From Nonomuraea sp. SYSU D8015 (GTDB lineage: Bacteria; Actinomycetota; Actinomycetes; Streptosporangiales; Streptosporangiaceae), in contig NZ_VJYI01000004.1 of assembly GCF_008065375.1 (NCBI RefSeq), positions 558,001 through 622,000 on the forward strand: 64,000 nt of DNA, in the 5' to 3' direction. The number at the start of each line of letters is the position of its first letter. Position 1 is the stretch's first letter. The notes beneath the pieces were generated by a model. The model ran no database searches. It was not told the DNA's origin and worked only from the letters and a program-made list of their open reading frames with translations. The translations under genes were made by a program, and so were the position numbers. Positions 1 to 8,341 of the stretch are shown piece by piece.

Positions 1-1
1 G

Positions 2-2128
2 CGGGACTCCTTCTACGCCGTCGCCTCGCTGACTCAGCGGCAGGCGTTCGACAACACCGTCACCAGCGGCAAGATCGCCCGCGCCGAGCTCTTCATCGCC
101 CGCGCCGTGCTGCTGCACAACACCGCCGCCGGCGCCGCGTCGAACGCCGCCAGGGAGCAGTACCTGCGCAGGCTCGACCCCGCCGACAACAAGGACGCCG
201 ACACCTGGTTCGAGGCCAGCAGCGAGACCGTCGACCGGCTCCACCAGGTCCAGAAGTCGCTCGGGGACCAGGTGGCCACCCGCAGCGCCGACCTCGCCAG
301 CGCCGACCGGCAGCTCGCCGCGGTCAACATCGGCATCGTCGCCGCCCTGCTGCTCCTGGTCCTCGCGATCACCGCCGTCATGGCGAGCTCCCTCGTCCGG
401 CCGCTCCGGCGCCTGCGCGGTGACGCACTCAAGATCGCCGGTCACACCCTGCCCGATCTGGTCCGCCAGCTGCGCAACACCGACGTCACCCCCGAACAGC
501 TCCACGTGCCGCCCATCGAGATCAACTCCAAGGACGAGATCGGTGAAGTGGCCCGCGCCTTCGACGAGGTCCACCGCGAGGCCGTACGCCTGGCCGGTGA
601 GGAGTCCAGGCTCCGGAGCAACGTCAACGCGATGTTCGTGAACCTGTCCCGTCGCAGCCAGACCCTGGTCGAACGGCAGATCACCCTCATCGACGGCCTC
701 GAGCAGGGCGAGCAGGACGAGCAGCGGCTCGGCAACCTGTTCAAGCTCGACCACCTGGCCACCCGTATGCGCCGCAACAGCGAGAACCTGCTGGTCCTCG
801 CCGGGCAGGAGCCGCCGCGCCGCTGGAGCCAGCCCGTCAAGCTCGTGGACGTCGCCCGCGCCTCGCTGTCGGAGGTCGAGAACTACGAGCGCGTCGTGCT
901 GGAGGTGCCCGAGGGCGTCTCCATCGCCGGCCAGGCCGTCAACGACATCATCCACCTGCTCGCCGAGCTGATCGAGAACGCCCTGTCGTTCTCCCCGCGC
1001 GAGACCCGCGTCCCGGTCTCCGGCAGCAGGATCGACGGCGGCGGCATCATGCTGTCCATCAGCGACTCCGGCATCGGCATGACCGCCGAGGAGCTGGCCC
1101 AGGCCAACCAGCGCCTGATGGAGGCGCCCACCGTCGACGTCTCGGTCTCGCGCCGCATGGGCCTGTTCGTGGTCGCGAGGCTGGCCCACCGGCACGGCAT
1201 CCGGGTGCAGCTGCGGCCGCACGGCTCCGGCGGCCTGACCGCCATGGTGCTCATCCCCGAATCCCTGCTCGGCGCGCAGACCCCGTCGTTCGCGGGCTCC
1301 GCGCCCGCCGCGAACACCGGCGCCGCCCGGCAGGAGTCGTTCGCCGCGCCGCAGCCCGCGACCGCCGCAGCCGCGTGGCCGGCCACGGGCTACCAGCCGG
1401 GCCCCGGGCACCCGTCCTACGAGTCGTACCCGTCGGAGCCGGCGCCGAGCGCCCCCTGGTCCTCGGTGCCGCAGCGCCCCGCCGAGCTCGGCGGCCGCAA
1501 CGCCGAGCTCGGCGGCCGCAACTGGATGGCCGACAACGCCGCCCCCTCCTCCGACGTGTGGGTGTCCTCGCGCGGGCCCATGACGGGAGACGCCGTCCTG
1601 CCCCGGCGGGGCGCTCCGCCCGAGGAGCCGGGCACCGGGACGCGCGGCCCCGAGCCGCAGCAGCCGGCCGCCTCGTCGCAGCGTTACGACTTCCCCGAGA
1701 CCGAGTCCGCGGCGACGGGGCCCATTCCCGCGGTCAAGCCCGCCTCGGCCGGCGACGAGTACCTGCCGATCTTCGCCTCGGTGGAGTCCGCCTGGTTCGA
1801 CCACAACACCGACAACGGCGCCACGTGGGGATCGGCCAAGGCCGACGCCGGCTGGAGCGCCGCCGAGGCCGTCGTGGAGCCGGTGCGGGACGGGGCCACC
1901 GCCTCGGGGCTGCCCAAGCGGGTGCCCAAGGCCAACCTGGTGCCCGGCTCCGCCGAAGCCGTCTCGGCCCCGAAGGGTGTCGCGCCCATGCCGGCGATCT
2001 CGCCCGACCGGGTGCGCAGCCGGCTCTCGAGCTTCCAGCAGGGCTTCAGAGCCGCACGCGACGACATCAGCGAGGGCAGGACCTACGGGTCCGGCCCCAG
2101 GAATAACAGTAGGGAGGGGGGCGCGTGA
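2..2128 (+). CDS. cvnA: Conservon sensor histidine kinase (CvnA-type), 5' end off the window
   Basis: The reading frame is open from the window edge, so the N-terminus is missing. What remains is the end of an extracytoplasmic sensor region, a hydrophobic membrane segment (about 327-386), a HAMP-like stretch starting SSLVRPLRRLRG, a helical dimerisation region with LDHLATRMRR, and a HATPase domain. The ATPase has an N-box ELIENAL, a G1 box ISDSGIGM and a later MGLFVVARLA. The last ~280 residues are a Pro/Ala/Gly-rich tail without a domain. Known actinobacterial conservons encode a kinase-like ATPase that signals with a roadblock protein, a DUF742 protein and a small GTPase, and exactly these follow. 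The stop overlaps the next start (GTGA), so the four genes are one operon. The signal sensed is unknown. Confidence 0.9.
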   Translation, partial: RDSFYAVASLTQRQAFDNTVTSGKIARAELFIARAVLLHNTAAGAASNAAREQYLRRLDPADNKDADTWFEASSETVDRLHQVQKSLGDQVATRSADLASADRQLAAVNIGIVAALLLLVLAITAVMASSLVRPLRRLRGDALKIAGHTLPDLVRQLRNTDVTPEQLHVPPIEINSKDEIGEVARAFDEVHREAVRLAGEESRLRSNVNAMFVNLSRRSQTLVERQITLIDGLEQGEQDEQRLGNLFKLDHLATRMRRNSENLLVLAGQEPPRRWSQPVKLVDVARASLSEVENYERVVLEVPEGVSIAGQAVNDIIHLLAELIENALSFSPRETRVPVSGSRIDGGGIMLSISDSGIGMTAEELAQANQRLMEAPTVDVSVSRRMGLFVVARLAHRHGIRVQLRPHGSGGLTAMVLIPESLLGAQTPSFAGSAPAANTGAARQESFAAPQPATAAAAWPATGYQPGPGHPSYESYPSEPAPSAPWSSVPQRPAELGGRNAELGGRNWMADNAAPSSDVWVSSRGPMTGDAVLPRRGAPPEEPGTGTRGPEPQQPAASSQRYDFPETESAATGPIPAVKPASAGDEYLPIFASVESAWFDHNTDNGATWGSAKADAGWSAAEAVVEPVRDGATASGLPKRVPKANLVPGSAEAVSAPKGVAPMPAISPDRVRSRLSSFQQGFRAARDDISEGRTYGSGPRNNSREGGA
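1481..1522 (+). repeat. 21-bp perfect tandem duplication in the kinase tail
   Basis: Two identical 21-bp copies (1481-1501, 1502-1522) encode AELGGRN twice in a row. The unit length keeps the frame, and it lies in the disordered C-terminal tail of the kinase. Confidence 0.95.
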
Positions 2129-2547
2129 ATGACCTGAGCCACGCGGCACGCGGGGTTGACTGGTTAATCACCGACTTCGTCAGTACCGTTCCAGGGGTCG
2201 CGCACGCGGTGGTCGTCTCGTCCGACGGGCTGCCGCTGGCGGCGTCGGCCGGCTTCCCGGCCGACCGGGCCGACCAACTGGCCGCCATCGCGTCGGGTCT
2301 GGTGAGCCTGACGCAGGGGGCCGCCCGGGTGTTCGAGGGCGGTGCGGTCAACCAGACGATCGTGGAGATGCAGCGCGGGCTCATGCTGATCATGGCGATC
2401 AGCGACGGCTCGTGCCTGGCGGTCCTGGCGGCGCCGGACTGCGACATGGGTCTGGTCGCGTACCAGATGACGCTGATGGTGGACCGCGCCGGTCAGGTGC
2501 TGACCCCGGCTGTGCGCGCGGAGCTGCGCGCCAGCCAGACCAGGTGA
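2125..2547 (+). CDS. cvnB: Roadblock/LC7 domain protein of the conservon (CvnB-type)
   Basis: This 140-residue protein is a single roadblock/LC7 domain. It starts with GVDWLITDFVSTVPGVAHAV, followed by SSDGLPLAASAGF and the LAAIASGLVSL helix, the usual pattern of actinobacterial conservon proteins. In the family these proteins are small-GTPase partners or GAP-like regulators at the membrane. The GTG start overlaps the kinase stop by four bases, indicating translational coupling. The length is normal for the family. Confidence 0.93.
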   Translation: MNDLSHAARGVDWLITDFVSTVPGVAHAVVVSSDGLPLAASAGFPADRADQLAAIASGLVSLTQGAARVFEGGAVNQTIVEMQRGLMLIMAISDGSCLAVLAAPDCDMGLVAYQMTLMVDRAGQVLTPAVRAELRASQTR

Positions 2548-2552
2548 TTCAG

Positions 2553-2978
2553 GTGACGAACTGGAACAGCGGGGGCTGGAACAGCGGCGGTTGGAACAGC
2601 GGTGGATGGGAGCCGCCACCGTCTCCGCCCCCCACCTCGGAGCCGGCCTCGCCGGTGCGGCCCTACGCCGTCACGGGCGGGCGCACCGCGCCCAAGGTCA
2701 AGCTGGCGATGGAGGCCCTGGTCTCGTCCGCGACCGCCGAGCACAGGGAGTTCTCACACATCACGCCCGAGTACAAGGCGATCAGCCAGCTCTGCCTCCA
2801 GGTCAGATCGGTGGCGGAAGTGTCGGCGCTGCTGCGGATCCCGCTCGGCGTGGTGCGCGTTCTGATCGCGGACATGGCGGCGGAGGGCCTCGTACGAGTG
2901 CACCAGCCGCAGCTGGATGCGGGTAGGCCGGACGTCAACCTGCTGGAAAGGGTGCTCAGTGGACTTCGCAGGCTCTAG
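2553..2978 (+). CDS. cvnC: DUF742 protein of the conservon (CvnC-type)
   Basis: The body (VRPYAVTGGRTAP, then HREFSHITPEYKAISQLC and a winged-helix-like VAEVSALLRIPLGVVRVLIADMA) is a DUF742 domain, the third member of conservons and possibly an HTH-type adaptor. GTG 2553 was chosen because AGGTG lies six bases upstream; GTG 2544, overlapping the previous stop, is an alternative. The N-terminus is unusual, with the pentapeptide NSGGW three times in tandem encoded by 15-bp repeats. The 3' end overlaps the GTPase gene by 20 bases. Confidence 0.88.
   Translation: MTNWNSGGWNSGGWNSGGWEPPPSPPPTSEPASPVRPYAVTGGRTAPKVKLAMEALVSSATAEHREFSHITPEYKAISQLCLQVRSVAEVSALLRIPLGVVRVLIADMAAEGLVRVHQPQLDAGRPDVNLLERVLSGLRRL
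2562..2606 (+). repeat. 15-bp tandem repeat encoding NSGGW x3
   Basis: Three near-identical 15-bp units (TGGAACAGCGG followed by a variable G/C ending) sit at the start of the DUF742 gene and encode WNSGG units in frame. Copies differ only at silent positions. Confidence 0.9.
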
Positions 2979-3546
2979 CCCCGGCCTCACCTCGACGAAG
3001 ATCGTCGTGGCCGGGGGGTTCGGCGTCGGCAAGACGACGTTCGTCGGCGCGGTGTCGGAGATCATGCCGTTGACCACGGAGGCCGTCATGACCGACGCCT
3101 CCGCCGGCATCGACGACCTGGGCATGACGCCGCTGAAGTCGACCACGACCGTGGCCATGGACTTCGGCCGCGTGTCGCTGGACCGCGACCTGATCCTGTA
3201 CTTGTTCGGCACGCCCGGGCAGCACCGCTTCTGGTTCATGTGGGACGACCTGGTGCGTGGCGCCATCGGGGCCGTCGTCCTCGTCGACACCCGGCGCCTG
3301 GCCGACAGCTTCCCGGCCATCGACTATTTCGAGGAGGCCCAGCTGCCGTTCATCGTGGGCGTCAACGGATGGGACGGGCAGTACCCGCACAGCGACGCCG
3401 AGGTCCGCGACGCTCTGACCTTGGCGCCGCACATCCCGATGGTGCGGCTCGACGCCCGCTCGAAGGACTCGGTCAAGGGCGCGCTCATCAACCTCGTCGA
3501 GCACGCGCTCACAGTCCGGATGGCCGTGCCAGGCTGGAGCGGCTAG
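2959..3546 (+). CDS. cvnD: Conservon small GTPase (CvnD-type, MglA-like)
   Basis: This ATP/GTP-binding protein of about 195 residues has a P-loop GGFGVGKTT, a switch-region TTTVAMDFGRV, the G3-like LFGTPGQHRFWFMW and a G4-like GVNGWDG. The G3 DxxG is replaced by GTPGQ and the G4 NKxD by NGWD, as is common in conservon GTPases, so this divergence is not evidence of inactivity. GTG 2959 was chosen because the conserved sequence begins there and it overlaps the DUF742 gene by 20 bases. It is expected to switch between states under control of the roadblock protein and to relay the kinase signal; targets are not visible here. Confidence 0.9.
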   Translation: MDFAGSSPGLTSTKIVVAGGFGVGKTTFVGAVSEIMPLTTEAVMTDASAGIDDLGMTPLKSTTTVAMDFGRVSLDRDLILYLFGTPGQHRFWFMWDDLVRGAIGAVVLVDTRRLADSFPAIDYFEEAQLPFIVGVNGWDGQYPHSDAEVRDALTLAPHIPMVRLDARSKDSVKGALINLVEHALTVRMAVPGWSG

Positions 3547-3603
3547 GAGAGCGGATAGGCTGGAGTCTTAGACGTTCATTCGCTTCGAGGACTGGCCAAC
3601 CAC

Positions 3604-5154
3604 GTGTTCGAGACGCTTTCCGACCGCCTCACATCGGTTTTCTCCTCCCTCCGATCCAAGGGCCGGCTGTCCGATGCCGACATCGACGCCACCACCCGGG
3701 AGATCCGCATCGCCCTGCTGGAGGCCGATGTCGCGCTCCCGGTGGTCAAGGCGTTCGTCGCCCAGGTCAAGGAGCGCGCCCGCGGCGCCGAGGTCTCCCA
3801 GGCGCTCAACCCGGCGCAGCAGGTCGTCAAGATCGTCAATGACGAGCTGATCGAGATCCTCGGCGGCGAGACCCGCAGGCTCCGCTTCGCCAAGACGCCG
3901 CCGACCGTCATCATGCTCGCGGGTCTGCAGGGCGCCGGTAAGACCACGCTGGCCGGCAAGCTGGCCAAGTGGCTGCGCGAGCAGGGGCACGCGCCCATGC
4001 TGGTCGCCGCCGACCTCCAGCGCCCCAACGCCGTCCAGCAGCTCCAGGTCGTGGGCGAGCGCGCCCAGGTCGCCGTCTACGCGCCCGAGCCGGGCAACGG
4101 CGTGGGCGACCCGATCGGGGTCGCCCGCACGTCGATCGACGAGGCCAAGCGCCTGAATCACGACATCGTCGTCATCGACACCGCCGGCCGCCTGGGCATC
4201 GACCAGGAGATGATGAAGCAGGCCGCCGACATCCGCGACGCGGTCCAGCCCGACGAGGTCCTGTTCGTGGTCGACGCCATGATCGGCCAGGACGCCGTCA
4301 CCACGGCGCAGGCGTTCATGGAGGGCGTCGGCTTTGACGGCGTCGTGCTGACCAAGCTCGACGGCGACGCCCGGGGCGGCGCCGCGCTGTCGGTCAGGCA
4401 CATCACCGGCCGGCCGATCATGTTCGCGTCGACGGGCGAGAAGCTGGAAGACTTCGACGCCTTCCACCCCGACCGGATGGCGTCCCGCATCCTCGACATG
4501 GGTGACATCCTCACCCTGATCGAGCAGGCGCAGAAGACGTTCGACGAGGAGCAGGCCGCCAAGATGGCGGGCAAGCTCACCTCGGGCGAGAGCTTCACGC
4601 TGGAAGACTTCCTCGAGCAGATGATGATGGTCCAGAAGATGGGGCCCATCAAGAACCTGCTCGGCATGATGCCCGGCATGGGGCAGATGCGCGACCAGCT
4701 CAACGCGATCGACGACCGCGACCTCGACCGCATCGCCGCGATCATCCGCTCCATGACGCCGGCCGAGCGCCAGGACCCGAAGATCATCAACGGGTCGCGG
4801 CGGGCGCGCATCGCCGCCGGCTCCGGCGTCACCGTCAGCGCCGTCAGCAACCTGGTCACCCGCTTCTTCGAGGCACAGAAGATGATGAAGCGGATGGCCG
4901 GTGGGATGGGCATCCCCGGCATGCCGGGTGGCCGGGGCAAGGCGGCCAAGGCCCAGAAGAAGAACAAGAAGGGGCGGCGCGTCAGCGGCGACCCGCGCAA
5001 GGCGGCCCTGGAGAAGACGGCGTCCGCCGACGGCTCGGGGCAGCAGCCCAAGCAGGGCGGGATGCTGGGCAACCTGCACGGCAAGCTGCCTCCGGGCATG
5101 GAGCTGCCGCCCGGCTTCGACCCCTCCAAGCTGAAGCTGCCCGGCCAGAAGTAG
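3604..5154 (+). CDS. ffh: Signal recognition particle protein Ffh
   Basis: Ffh is the SRP54 GTPase that binds 4.5S RNA and signal sequences and delivers ribosomes to FtsY at the membrane. The protein has 516 residues. An N-domain (FETLSDRLTSVFSSLRSKG) is followed by the G domain with LAGLQGAGKTTLAGKLA, DTAGRLGID and TKLDGDARGGAA. The methionine-rich M domain follows (EQMMMVQKMGPI, MMPGMGQM, the RNA-binding GSRRARIAAGSG and a Gly/Met-rich tail). GTG 3604 matches the family start and has a GAGGA element upstream. It begins 57 bases after the conservon, possibly with its own promoter. Confidence 0.98.
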   Translation: MFETLSDRLTSVFSSLRSKGRLSDADIDATTREIRIALLEADVALPVVKAFVAQVKERARGAEVSQALNPAQQVVKIVNDELIEILGGETRRLRFAKTPPTVIMLAGLQGAGKTTLAGKLAKWLREQGHAPMLVAADLQRPNAVQQLQVVGERAQVAVYAPEPGNGVGDPIGVARTSIDEAKRLNHDIVVIDTAGRLGIDQEMMKQAADIRDAVQPDEVLFVVDAMIGQDAVTTAQAFMEGVGFDGVVLTKLDGDARGGAALSVRHITGRPIMFASTGEKLEDFDAFHPDRMASRILDMGDILTLIEQAQKTFDEEQAAKMAGKLTSGESFTLEDFLEQMMMVQKMGPIKNLLGMMPGMGQMRDQLNAIDDRDLDRIAAIIRSMTPAERQDPKIINGSRRARIAAGSGVTVSAVSNLVTRFFEAQKMMKRMAGGMGIPGMPGGRGKAAKAQKKNKKGRRVSGDPRKAALEKTASADGSGQQPKQGGMLGNLHGKLPPGMELPPGFDPSKLKLPGQK

Positions 5155-5662
5155 ACCGCCCCGCCCCGCACCTGCTCCTGCTGGGACGGGCCGCGCTCTG
5201 CAGGGCCGTGCGGGGCCTCGCCCGGGCCCGCCGTTTCGGCGTGCGTGCTCTGCGGCTTTGTGCGGCGACAGTCCGTGCTCCGGCAGGCCGCGCTCGTCGG
5301 CTCGCGCTCGTCGGCTCGCGCTCGCTCGCGTAGCACGCCGCCGCTTCGATGGCCTGCCCCGGTGGGGCGTGCTGCCCGCGTCCAGTGGATCTGTCGGCTG
5401 TCACCGTATTGCCCGGCCGCATGTGCCGGACGCCCCTGGCGAGGCGTGTGCGCCGGATCGTTGCCGAGGCTTTGCAGCGGGCTTCCGCGTGAGGTCGAAG
5501 GCAGTGGCGTCGATCTGGCACAATGGCATGTTGGAACACCGTGACCCGGCGGGTGCCCTCTCATCTCCCGCCGGCCGCGTCTGTCCCTGGAGCGTCGTTC
5601 AGCCGTGCCCCACTCGGCGAGACGCCGCTCACCCACGCTCGAATGCAGGAGAGACCACACCC
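5155..5662. other. Intergenic region ffh-rpsP
   Basis: No convincing gene lies in these 508 bases. The proximal part contains a GC-rich hairpin that may end the ffh transcript. The distal part should carry the promoter of the rpsP operon; a CACAAT hexamer near 5519 is the only -10-like element seen and no clear -35 accompanies it. An AGGAG ribosome-binding site lies at 5647-5651. Confidence 0.5.
5163..5216 (+). terminator. GC-rich stem-loop after ffh
   Basis: GCCCCGCAC (5163-5171) can pair with GTGCGGGGC (5208-5216), enclosing a further structured GC-rich loop. There is no U-tract, so intrinsic termination is only possible, as is common in actinomycetes. Confidence 0.4.
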
Positions 5663-6103
5663 GTGGCAGTCAAGATCAAGCTCAAGCGGCTCGGCATGAT
5701 CCGCAACGCTCAATACCGTATCGTCGTCGCCGACAGCCGCACCAAGCGTGACGGCCGGGCGATCGAGGAGATCGGCCTGTACCACCCGAAGGAAGAGCCT
5801 TCGCGCATCGAGGTCAACGCTGAGCGTGCGGCCTACTGGCTGGGGGTCGGCGCGCAGCCGACCGAGCCGGTGCTGAAGCTGCTGAAGCTCACCGGCGACT
5901 GGCAGAAGTTCAAGGGCGAGCCGGCTCCGGCGCCGCTCAAGGTCGCCGAGCCCAAGCCCGACCGTCACGCCCTCTACGAGACCGCGGCCAAGGAGGCGCT
6001 GTCCGGTGGCGACACCGGCACGGCCGCCACCACGCCGAAGCGGTCGAAGAAGAAGGAAGAGGCCGAGGCCCCCGCCGAGACCCCGACCGAGGGCGAGGCC
6101 TGA
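5663..6103 (+). CDS. rpsP: 30S ribosomal protein bS16
   Basis: The protein begins MAVKIKLKRLGMIRNAQYRIVVADSRTKRDG, the bS16 signature, and continues IEEIGLYHPKEEPS. It assembles into the 5' domain of the 30S subunit. GTG 5663 matches the family start and has AGGAG 11 bases upstream. The 146-residue length exceeds the usual 80-100 because of an actinobacterial-type C-terminal extension rich in Lys, Ala, Pro and Glu. It heads the rpsP-KH-rimM-trmD-rplS gene order. Confidence 0.97.
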   Translation: MAVKIKLKRLGMIRNAQYRIVVADSRTKRDGRAIEEIGLYHPKEEPSRIEVNAERAAYWLGVGAQPTEPVLKLLKLTGDWQKFKGEPAPAPLKVAEPKPDRHALYETAAKEALSGGDTGTAATTPKRSKKKEEAEAPAETPTEGEA

Positions 6104-6104
6104 C

Positions 6105-6350
6105 GTGCTCGAGGAGGCTCTCGAGCACCTCGTGAAGGGCATCGTCGAACATCCAGACGATGTCCGGGTCCGCGCACGCCGCATTCGCAGCGGGCGCGTC
6201 CTGGAGGTCCGGGTGCACCCCGAGGACCTGGGCAAGGTCATCGGACGCGGCGGGCGCACCGCCAAGGCGCTGCGCACGGTCGTGAACGCCCTGGCCGACG
6301 GGAAGTACGTGCGGGTCGACCTGCTCGACCTGCATGAGGCAGTCCGTTAG
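6105..6350 (+). CDS. khpA: KH-domain RNA-binding protein (KhpA-type)
   Basis: This 81-residue single KH domain begins VLEEALEHLVKGIVEHPDDV and carries the KH loop in VIGRGGRTAKALRTVV. The position between rpsP and rimM is conserved in many Gram-positive bacteria, where the protein (KhpA) binds RNA and often works with Jag/KhpB. The GTG start lies one base after the rpsP stop, so it is translated from the same message. Confidence 0.93.
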   Translation: MLEEALEHLVKGIVEHPDDVRVRARRIRSGRVLEVRVHPEDLGKVIGRGGRTAKALRTVVNALADGKYVRVDLLDLHEAVR

Positions 6351-6362
6351 CGTCAGGTTTCC

Positions 6363-6396
6363 GCGCCCTCATCGGTTCGCTGACCGATGGGGGCGC
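6363..6396 (+). terminator. Strong stem-loop between the KH gene and rimM
   Basis: A 14-bp stem (6363-6376 with 6383-6396, one G.U pair) closes a six-base loop TCGCTG and is followed by TTGCGTT. It could partially terminate, process or stabilise the operon transcript just before rimM. Confidence 0.6.
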
Positions 6397-6420
6397 TTGC
6401 GTTAGAAAGGGCACATTCAC

Positions 6421-6921
6421 GTGCAGTTGGTCGTCGGCCGGATCGGCCGTCCGCACGGGGTACGCGGTGAAGTGACCGTGGAGGTGCGCACCGACGAGCC
6501 CGAGCGGCGCTTCGCCGTCGGCACGTCGATCGCGACGGACCCCGCCGGCAGGGGGCCGCTCGTCGTCGCCGGCCGCCGCTGGCACAAGGGCATGCTGCTG
6601 GTGGCGTTCGAGGGCGTGAGCGATCGCGACGTGGCCGGGGACCTGCGGGGCACCATGCTGGTCATCGACTCGGCCGACGTCGAGCCGCCCGACGACCCCG
6701 ACGAGTTCCACGACCACCAGCTCATCGGCCTGGCGGTGGAGACGGTCTCCGGCGACCCGGTCGGCGAGGTGGAGGACGTTCTCCACCACGGCCAGGACCT
6801 GCTCGTGGTGCGCCGCAAGGGCCAGGAAGAGGCTCTCATCCCGTTCGTCAAGGCCCTGGTGCCCGAGGTCGACCTGGCGGGAGGCCGGCTGGTCGTCGAT
6901 CCGCCGGAGGGCCTGCTGTGA
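6421..6921 (+). CDS. rimM: Ribosome maturation factor RimM
   Basis: RimM helps mature the 30S head domain and binds uS19. The 166-residue protein has the N-terminal barrel motif VVGRIGRPHGVRGEVTVEV and the PRC-barrel (DEFHDHQLIGLAVETVSGDPVGEV, then ALIPFVKALVPEVD). GTG 6421 fits the family start. It is followed immediately by trmD. Confidence 0.97.
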   Translation: MQLVVGRIGRPHGVRGEVTVEVRTDEPERRFAVGTSIATDPAGRGPLVVAGRRWHKGMLLVAFEGVSDRDVAGDLRGTMLVIDSADVEPPDDPDEFHDHQLIGLAVETVSGDPVGEVEDVLHHGQDLLVVRRKGQEEALIPFVKALVPEVDLAGGRLVVDPPEGLL

Positions 6922-7700
6922 TGCGGCTCGACATCATCTCCATCTTCCCGGAGTACTTCGCGCCCCTCGACGTGTCGCTGATCGGCAAGGCACGTGAGCG
7001 CGGCACGCTCGACGTACGGGTGCACCAGCTGCGCGACTGGACCCACGACGTGCACAAGACCGTGGACGACACGCCGTACGGCGGAGGTCCCGGCATGGTC
7101 ATGAAGCCCGAGGTGTGGGGCGAGGCCATCGACGAGGTGATCGGTGACGGCACGCCGCGGATGATCGTGCCGACGCCCAGCGGCCGGCCCTTCACCCAGG
7201 AGCTCGCGCAGGAGCTCGCGGGTGAGCCGTGGCTGCTGTTCGCGTGCGGGCGCTACGAGGGCATCGACTCGCGGGTCATGGCCGAATACTCCACGCGGCT
7301 GCGGGTGGACGAGGTCAGCATCGGCGACTACGTGCTGGCCGGCGGCGAGGTCGCGGTGCTGGTCATGGTGGAGGCCATCGGCAGGCTGCTGCCCGGCGTG
7401 CTGGGCAACGCCCAGTCGGCCGTGGACGACTCGTTCGCGCCCGGGTCCATGCGCAACCTGGTCGAGGGCCCCGTCTACACCAAGCCGCCCGTCTGGCGGG
7501 GCCACGAGGTGCCCGCGGTGCTGCTGTCCGGGCACCACGGGAAGGTCGCCAGGTGGCGGCGGGACGAGGCGCTGCGCCGCACCCTGCGTAACCGGCCCGA
7601 GCTGGTGGCGGCGATCGACCCCGAGACGCTCGACAAGCACGACAAGAAGCTCCTGGAGGAGCTGTCGTTTCGCATCGCTCCCGAAGATATGGCAAACTGA
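6921..7700 (+). CDS. trmD: tRNA (guanine-N1-)-methyltransferase TrmD
   Basis: TrmD methylates G37 of tRNAs using SAM and prevents frameshifting. The protein begins MRLDIISIFPEYFAPL. The SPOUT trefoil-knot motifs follow: the TPYGGGPGMVMKPE loop, FACGRYEGIDSRV, and SIGDYVLAGGE with LPGVLGN. ATG 6921 shares its first base with the rimM stop; GTG 6918 just upstream is also possible. About 259 residues, normal for the family. Confidence 0.97.
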   Translation: MRLDIISIFPEYFAPLDVSLIGKARERGTLDVRVHQLRDWTHDVHKTVDDTPYGGGPGMVMKPEVWGEAIDEVIGDGTPRMIVPTPSGRPFTQELAQELAGEPWLLFACGRYEGIDSRVMAEYSTRLRVDEVSIGDYVLAGGEVAVLVMVEAIGRLLPGVLGNAQSAVDDSFAPGSMRNLVEGPVYTKPPVWRGHEVPAVLLSGHHGKVARWRRDEALRRTLRNRPELVAAIDPETLDKHDKKLLEELSFRIAPEDMAN

Positions 7701-7707
7701 ATCGCTG

Positions 7708-7754
7708 CCAACCATGATTTGGTTGGTCTGTCATGCCCGGGAAACGGTTCCGGG
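7708..7754 (+). other. Two small hairpins in the rplS leader
   Basis: CCAACC (7708-7713) pairs with GGTTGG (7721-7726), and CCCGG (7736-7740) pairs with CCGGG (7750-7754). They lie in the 137-base gap between trmD and rplS and could be an attenuator or an autoregulatory L19 leader. No known motif was matched. Confidence 0.4.
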
Positions 7755-7837
7755 TTCATCACATCAGCAAGCGCGTCCGCCGCGAGCTTCGGCCGGGTGG
7801 ACCTCCGCGTGCTCACGAGGACTTGAGGACAGCTCTC

Positions 7838-8200
7838 ATGCACACGAAGATCCAGGAGCTCGAGAAGGCGACCCTGCGCAGCGACGTGCCGGATTTCCGC
7901 CCCGGTGACACGCTCGAGGTTCACGTACGAGTCGTCGAAGGCAACCGCTCCCGTATCCAGGTCTTCAAGGGCTTCGTGCTGCGCCGTCAGGGCAGCGGCG
8001 CCCGCGAGACCTTCACCGTCCGCAAGGTGAGCTACGGCGTCGGCGTCGAGCGCACCTTCCCCGTGCACAGCCCGGTCATCGAGAAGATCGTGCTCGCGAC
8101 CCGCGGCGACGTGCGCCGGGCCAAGCTCTACTACATGCGCGACCTGCGCGGCAAGGCCGCCCGCATCCGCGAGAAGCGCGAGACGACCGCCGCGAAGTAG
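7838..8200 (+). CDS. rplS: 50S ribosomal protein bL19
   Basis: The 120-residue protein begins MHTKIQELEKATLRSDVPDF and contains the bL19 core RPGDTLEVHVRVVEGNRSRIQ, FKGFVLRRQGSG and the C-terminal KLYYMRDLRGKAARI. It lies at the 30S-50S interface. ATG 7838 was chosen because the family starts there and GAGGAC lies seven bases upstream; the longer open frame from 7733 is leader sequence. Confidence 0.97.
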   Translation: MHTKIQELEKATLRSDVPDFRPGDTLEVHVRVVEGNRSRIQVFKGFVLRRQGSGARETFTVRKVSYGVGVERTFPVHSPVIEKIVLATRGDVRRAKLYYMRDLRGKAARIREKRETTAAK

Positions 8201-8217
8201 CCTTCGTTCTCACCTGT

Positions 8218-8248
8218 GGCCCGTGCCCCGCACGGGCCATTCGGTTTT
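8218..8248 (+). terminator. Rho-independent terminator after rplS
   Basis: A perfect 9-bp stem GGCCCGTGC/GCACGGGCC (8218-8226 with 8230-8238) with a CCC loop is followed by ATTCGGTTTT. It ends the rpsP-rplS operon. Confidence 0.75.
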
Positions 8249-8305
8249 ACGGCGGCGTTTCCTTTATGTGGAGCGACTCGTGCGTGGGTGTAACGTCGGT
8301 CCAGG

Positions 8306-8333
8306 CTTGTCGAGCCGATCCATCATCTAGGCT
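8306..8333 (+). promoter_or_regulatory. Candidate promoter for the signal peptidase pair, probably leaderless
   Basis: CTTGTC (8306-8311) and TAGGCT (8328-8333) are spaced 16 bases apart. The -10 ends eight bases before ATG 8342 and no Shine-Dalgarno sequence precedes that ATG, so transcription probably starts at or next to the codon. Confidence 0.5.
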
Positions 8334-8341
8334 CGTCAGCG

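Noticed and set aside
3568..5079. Long open frame on the minus strand opposite ffh
   Set aside because: It is a composition shadow: the plus frame encodes a complete Ffh, and the minus translation is His/Asp/Leu/Arg-rich with no motif.
5258..5662. N-terminal extension of rpsP to an upstream ATG
   Set aside because: bS16 begins at MAVKIKLKR with its own ribosome-binding site; the upstream part is low complexity.
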